The translations under genes and the position numbers were made by a program. A model generated the notes under the pieces. The model was not told the DNA's origin. It saw only the letters and a list, made by a program, of their open reading frames with translations, and did not search any database. This document shows positions 6,633 to 9,264 of a stretch of 9,264 nt of DNA, in pieces. Within the stretch, counting starts at the first letter, position 1. Each line of letters starts with the position of its first letter. Source of the stretch: Verrucomicrobiales bacterium (GTDB lineage: Bacteria > Verrucomicrobiota > Verrucomicrobiia > Limisphaerales > UBA1096); assembly GCA_028817635.1 (NCBI GenBank), contig JAPPPH010000516.1, forward strand, positions 1 through 9,264. Reading direction: 5' to 3'.

Positions 6633-7769
6633 TTAGCGAGCTTCGACCGGGACGTATTTCAAGTCGTCCGGCCCATCGTAAAGACTCTTCGGACGGATGA
6701 GGCGGTTGTCGGCCAATTGCTCCAGCACGTGCGCCGTCCAACCCGAGGTGCGGGCGATGGCGAACAGCGGCGTAAACAGGTCGGTCGGAATACCCAGCGA
6801 GTAGTAGACAGTGGCGGAGTAAAAATCGACATTCGGGTGCAGGTTCTTTTTGGAAACCATGAGGTCGCGAATGCGCTCGCTCATGTCCAGCCACTTCGTT
6901 TCGCCGAGTTCACCGCTCAGTTTCTCAGCCATGGCCTTGAGGTGCGGCGCACGAGGATCGAGCACCTTGTATACCCGGTGGCCGATACCCATGATTTTAA
7001 CCTTGTTCTTCAGGCAGTCCTCGACGAAGGCATCGACCTTGTCGACGCTGCCAATTTCCTGAAGCATCTTGATCACACCCTCGTTGGCCCCGCCGTGAAG
7101 TGGCCCCTTGAGCGTGCCGATGGCGGAGGTGATCGCCGAGTACATCCCGCTCAGGGTGGCGATGGTGACCCGGGCGGAAAACGTGGAGGCGTTCATGCCG
7201 TGATCGGCGTGCAGGATGTAGCACATGTCGATCGTCTTCTCCTTGGCCTCACTCGGTTTTTCGCCATCGACGAGATAAAGGAAGTTGGCGGCTTCGCCAA
7301 GGGTGGGGTCGGACTCTGGAAGCGGCTTGCCTTGTCGGGCAAGATGGAAGTAAGCGGTGATGACCGGCACCTGTGCAATGAGTTTGATGGCTCGAGCGGC
7401 CTGATCCTCGATCGAATCTTGAGCTTCAGGTGGCTCGTAACAGGCGAGCGCGGAAACAACAGTGCGGATGGCACGCATCGGCGAGGCGTCTTTGGGGAGT
7501 TGCTTTATCAAATCGACAACGCCGTCCGGAAGTTTTCGGGCTGCGGCCAATTCAGCCTTCAGGGTGGCCAGTTCCTCTTCGTTGGGTAACTTGCCGCGGT
7601 GTAGCAGGTGGACGACCTCCTCGTAGGTAGCCTTGCCGGCCAACTCATTGATGTTGTATCCGCAATAGATCAGTTCGCCGTCCAACCCGCGAACGTCACT
7701 CAATTTTGTGGTCGCCGCGACCACACCCTCTAAACCCTTGCTGGGTGCCGGTTTATCCGTATCACTCAT
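6633..7769 (-). CDS. gltA: Citrate synthase
   Basis: A 378-residue enzyme joining acetyl-CoA and oxaloacetate to form citrate, the entry step of the TCA cycle, in the cytoplasm. Length and motifs fit the shorter bacterial (Bacillus CitZ-like) type. HADHGMNASTFSAR is at 187-200, the oxaloacetate-side histidine H225 in GPLHGGANEG, the second histidine H264 in GIGHRVYKVLDPRAP, and the catalytic aspartate D315 in NVDFYSA; together H225, H264 and D315 form the expected triad. The C-terminal ARTSGWTAHVLEQ (340-352) is also typical. ATG 7767-7769 was chosen because MSDTDKPAPSKGLEG is a normal start. The open frame extends 19 codons further, through the candidate promoter and a proline/lysine stretch unlike the family. 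Ribosome site is weak. It has its own candidate promoter and a terminator, so it is likely a single transcription unit, convergent with the SDR gene. Confidence 0.96.
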   Translation of the reverse strand: MSDTDKPAPSKGLEGVVAATTKLSDVRGLDGELIYCGYNINELAGKATYEEVVHLLHRGKLPNEEELATLKAELAAARKLPDGVVDLIKQLPKDASPMRAIRTVVSALACYEPPEAQDSIEDQAARAIKLIAQVPVITAYFHLARQGKPLPESDPTLGEAANFLYLVDGEKPSEAKEKTIDMCYILHADHGMNASTFSARVTIATLSGMYSAITSAIGTLKGPLHGGANEGVIKMLQEIGSVDKVDAFVEDCLKNKVKIMGIGHRVYKVLDPRAPHLKAMAEKLSGELGETKWLDMSERIRDLMVSKKNLHPNVDFYSATVYYSLGIPTDLFTPLFAIARTSGWTAHVLEQLADNRLIRPKSLYDGPDDLKYVPVEAR

Positions 7770-7807
7770 TCTGCAAAAAATGTGAAATCCCTTTTTTGGG
7801 GGCGGGA

Positions 7808-7836
7808 ATTGTAATTTAACCCGCAAATCAGAGCAA
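7808..7836 (-). promoter_or_regulatory. Candidate sigma-70-like promoter of citrate synthase
   Basis: On the minus strand TTGCTC (7831-7836) and TACAAT (7808-7813) are 17 bases apart. The -10 box matches the consensus at 5 of 6 positions and the -35 box at 3 of 6. Transcription would start near 7801, leaving a leader of about 32 bases before ATG 7769. It lies in the 93-base gap between queD and the citrate synthase gene, where no terminator for queD is evident. This is a consensus match only. Confidence 0.45.
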
Positions 7837-7862
7837 CGGTTTTCGGAATTCGTTGATCCAAA

Positions 7863-8225
7863 TCATGCTTGGCAGCCCCGATATACGCACCGCGCGGTGC
7901 AGGTTTCTGCAACCTCAACGGCCGTCAGGAGCGGCAGGCTTGGCTTTAGACGTTCCCATATCCAAAGAGCCACGTTTTCACTGGTGGGATTCTCCAAACC
8001 CTCAATTTCATTGAGATAATGGTGATCCAGTTGCTCCCAGAGCGGCTTGAACGCTGTTGAGATATCGGCGTAATCGATCACCCAGCCAAGTTTGGGGTCG
8101 CATTCGCCCTCGACCACGATTTCTGCCTTGAAACTGTGCCCGTGCAGCCGGCGACACTTGTGATTCTCCGGCAGATGCGGCAGGTAGTGGGCGGCCTCGA
8201 ATTGAAAGGTCTTGCGTAGTTCCAT
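7863..8225 (-). CDS. queD: 6-carboxytetrahydropterin synthase QueD (queuosine pathway)
   Basis: A 120-residue protein of the PTPS/QueD family, nearly the same length as the E. coli enzyme and strikingly like it (FEAAHYLPHLPENHKC, LDHHYLN, GLENPTSE, ETCTARCVYRG). It converts dihydroneopterin triphosphate to 6-carboxy-5,6,7,8-tetrahydropterin, an early step toward preQ0 and the queuosine tRNA modification. Zinc ligands H13, H28 and H30 are present, with the catalytic C24 and the D67-H68 pair. ATG 8223-8225 is preferred: it lies 10 bases after GGAGA. A TTG at 8231 gives two extra residues and overlaps the upstream stop, but would leave only 4 bases after the ribosome site. The start is two bases beyond the TGA of the acyl-CoA reductase gene, so translation is probably coupled. 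No other queuosine gene is visible here. Confidence 0.95.
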   Translation of the reverse strand: MELRKTFQFEAAHYLPHLPENHKCRRLHGHSFKAEIVVEGECDPKLGWVIDYADISTAFKPLWEQLDHHYLNEIEGLENPTSENVALWIWERLKPSLPLLTAVEVAETCTARCVYRGCQA

Positions 8226-8227
8226 TA

Positions 8228-9208
8228 TCAAATTGTCTCCAGATCGGTCCAGCGAATGAAGTCGGCCAACGGCGGCCGGCCGTCATGACGCCATGCCAGT
8301 GGTGGGCGTTGCATTTTGCCGAGTGGGCATACCCGAGGCACGCCCCACGTGCCGAGTTTCAGCGCAAACTCCCGCAGCTTGGCTTCACTGGCAGCGATGC
8401 CCACGGTCGAAATATTCTCCCGGTACGGCTCTAGGATGTGCATCAACTCGTCAAGATGCTCGGTCGGTTTCACAAAGATGAACCGATTGAGCGGAGAGTT
8501 TTGAAACTGCTTTTCGTCCTCCTGCACGACGGTCCATTCGGTGGTATCTTCACTCTCCCAAAGGATGGCGCCGACATTGTTGGCGGAGCGAATTTTGTAA
8601 AACCGTCGCATATTGGCGATCGCGCCCGCTTCCTTCGTCGAGAGCTCACCACGGGGCAGCGTCTCACTGCGTGCCGCCAATTCCTCCGACAACATCTCTG
8701 CGAATCGCTCCGGTTTAAGGTTGCCAAATTCCTCGACGTAAATGACGTGAGGGGAGAGGCAGCCGTGTTGATTCCATGCAACCACGTCGTCTGCGGCGCG
8801 CGAGATAATAGTTTGTGTTCCCATCACCTCATTGGCGAGTTGCTCCACGTACCCCAGGCTGACGCGGTGCCCGTACCCGACGAACCGTTTGCCCAGAGGC
8901 AGTCGGTTGCGTACTGCGCCCACGGTCTCGTCACTGCCGGTCGCTACGATGCAGTCCGCCTCCCTGAACAATTCCCCCTCAAGCGTCTCATTACCACCGT
9001 CCCATTCCGCGATCTCGAGTGACGAGGCCAAACCCGGTTCGACGTAGTGCAGCGAGTGGCCAAACAACCGAGGGAGCAGCGACTTGCCCGAGGCGCATTT
9101 TACAAACTGCGCCGAACGGAGCAGCAGCCCGAATGCGATCGACTGAAAGATCGGTGCCGGAAGATTCCCCGGGGCAACGTGTGCGATGAGTTGTGGCCCA
9201 TGCACCAT
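8228..9208 (-). CDS. LuxC-type acyl-CoA reductase, 5' end missing at contig edge
   Basis: About 326 genuine residues, with the C-terminus intact (TGA at 8228-8230). The family (PF05893, LuxC) reduces a fatty acyl group, taken from acyl-CoA or an acyl-enzyme, to aldehyde with NADPH. Evidence in order: HGPQLIAHVAPGNLPAP right at the edge, matching the LuxC nucleotide-binding region; DCIVATGSDETV; FVGYGHRVSLGYV; then WNQHGCLSPHVIYVEE with the likely acyl-accepting cysteine encoded at 8759-8761. Full-length relatives have about 450-480 residues, so more than 100 are missing upstream. The frame stays open to 9244, but the added residues (RRQRQMCISDR) come from sequencing adapter and are not protein. 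No luciferase genes or LuxD/LuxE partners are visible, so bioluminescence is not implied; a fatty aldehyde step in another pathway is more likely. Coupled to queD downstream. Confidence 0.88.
   Translation of the reverse strand: MVHGPQLIAHVAPGNLPAPIFQSIAFGLLLRSAQFVKCASGKSLLPRLFGHSLHYVEPGLASSLEIAEWDGGNETLEGELFREADCIVATGSDETVGAVRNRLPLGKRFVGYGHRVSLGYVEQLANEVMGTQTIISRAADDVVAWNQHGCLSPHVIYVEEFGNLKPERFAEMLSEELAARSETLPRGELSTKEAGAIANMRRFYKIRSANNVGAILWESEDTTEWTVVQEDEKQFQNSPLNRFIFVKPTEHLDELMHILEPYRENISTVGIAASEAKLREFALKLGTWGVPRVCPLGKMQRPPLAWRHDGRPPLADFIRWTDLETI
8236..8240 (-). promoter_or_regulatory. Ribosome binding site deciding the queD start
   Basis: GGAGA on the minus strand lies inside the last codons of the acyl-CoA reductase gene. 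It is 10 bases from ATG 8225 but only 4 from TTG 8231, favouring the ATG. It is the clearest Shine-Dalgarno sequence next to any gene start in the window. Confidence 0.6.
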
Positions 9209-9209
9209 C

Positions 9210-9264
9210 CGGTCTGATATACACATCTGACGCTGCCGACGCATAGAGAGGTGGAGATCTCGGT
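9210..9264 (+). other. Sequencing adapter (Nextera transposase end + index + P5 start)
   Basis: From 9210 the sequence matches the Nextera mosaic end followed by the read-1 adapter at about 29 of 32 positions, including an unbroken TATACACATCTGACGCTGCC (9218-9237). ATAGAGAG at 9243-9250 is the exact reverse complement of the Illumina index CTCTCTAT (S502/N502). GTGGAGATCTCGGT at 9251-9264 matches the reversed P5 sequence with one mismatch. The parts stand in the correct order and spacing for read-through from an insert into the adapter. The few mismatches look like low-quality read ends. This is not genomic DNA; the insert ends at about 9209. Confidence 0.95.

Noticed and set aside
6561..7589. 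Long plus-strand open frame of 342 codons
   Set aside because: It is antisense to citrate synthase, whose active-site residues are all present; its own translation has no recognisable motif.
7770..7826. Extended 397-residue citrate synthase start
   Set aside because: The extra 19 residues are proline/lysine-rich, unlike the family, and the extension runs through the candidate -10 box; ATG 7769 gives a normal N-terminus.
7770..7862. A terminator or small gene between queD and citrate synthase
   Set aside because: I found no convincing stem with a T tract after queD and no small frame with a ribosome site. The gap holds only the candidate citrate synthase promoter and leader.
8228..9208. Bioluminescence (lux) operon
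   Set aside because: Only a LuxC-family reductase is present; no luxA, luxB, luxD or luxE is visible, and its neighbour is queD.
9209..9244. Apparent ATG start and 12-residue N-terminus of the acyl-CoA reductase
   Set aside because: The codons are derived from the Nextera adapter; the genuine gene is truncated at the contig edge in the middle of the LuxC domain.

Overview
The window is about 9.2 kb of metagenome-style bacterial DNA, moderately GC-rich, with seven protein genes, no RNA genes and no gene-free stretch over 300 bases. The best-supported lineage is the Planctomycetota-Verrucomicrobiota group. The evidence is a DUF1549/DUF1553 cytochrome-like protein next to a DUF1501 protein with a twin-arginine signal, plus a C-terminal heme-binding domain of the kind described from Pirellula and Verrucomicrobium (TIGR02603-like). 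I lean to Verrucomicrobiota, but the sequence alone does not settle it.

Left part (1-5689, minus strand): a tight three-gene operon, read right to left. It encodes an exported PQQ-type sugar dehydrogenase fused to three CxxCH heme sites, then a DUF1549/DUF1553 protein with its own heme-like motifs, then a Tat-exported DUF1501 protein cut off by the window start. Gene gaps are 24 and 4 bases. Together they look like an extracytoplasmic oxidation and electron-transfer module with unknown substrate.

Middle (5792-6571, plus strand): one classical short-chain dehydrogenase/reductase (SDR), divergent from the operon and convergent with citrate synthase. A strong hairpin terminator with a UUCG loop on the citrate synthase strand lies in the convergent gap.

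Right part (6633-9208, minus strand): citrate synthase with a candidate promoter of its own, and upstream of it queD (queuosine precursor synthesis), tightly coupled to a LuxC-type acyl-CoA reductase gene that has lost its 5' end.

Two observations stand out. First, the last 55 bases are not genomic: they match a Nextera transposase adapter, an 8-base index and the start of the P5 sequence. The contig therefore really ends near 9209, and the apparent N-terminus of the LuxC protein is artefactual. Second, the palindrome TTGGCCAA, usually extended to CGCTTGGCCAAGCG, occurs 11 times by my reading (about 0.13 expected), in more than one reading frame and between genes. This is a highly iterated palindrome comparable in style to HIP1 or to DNA uptake sequences. 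I found no defence system, mobile element or CRISPR array.
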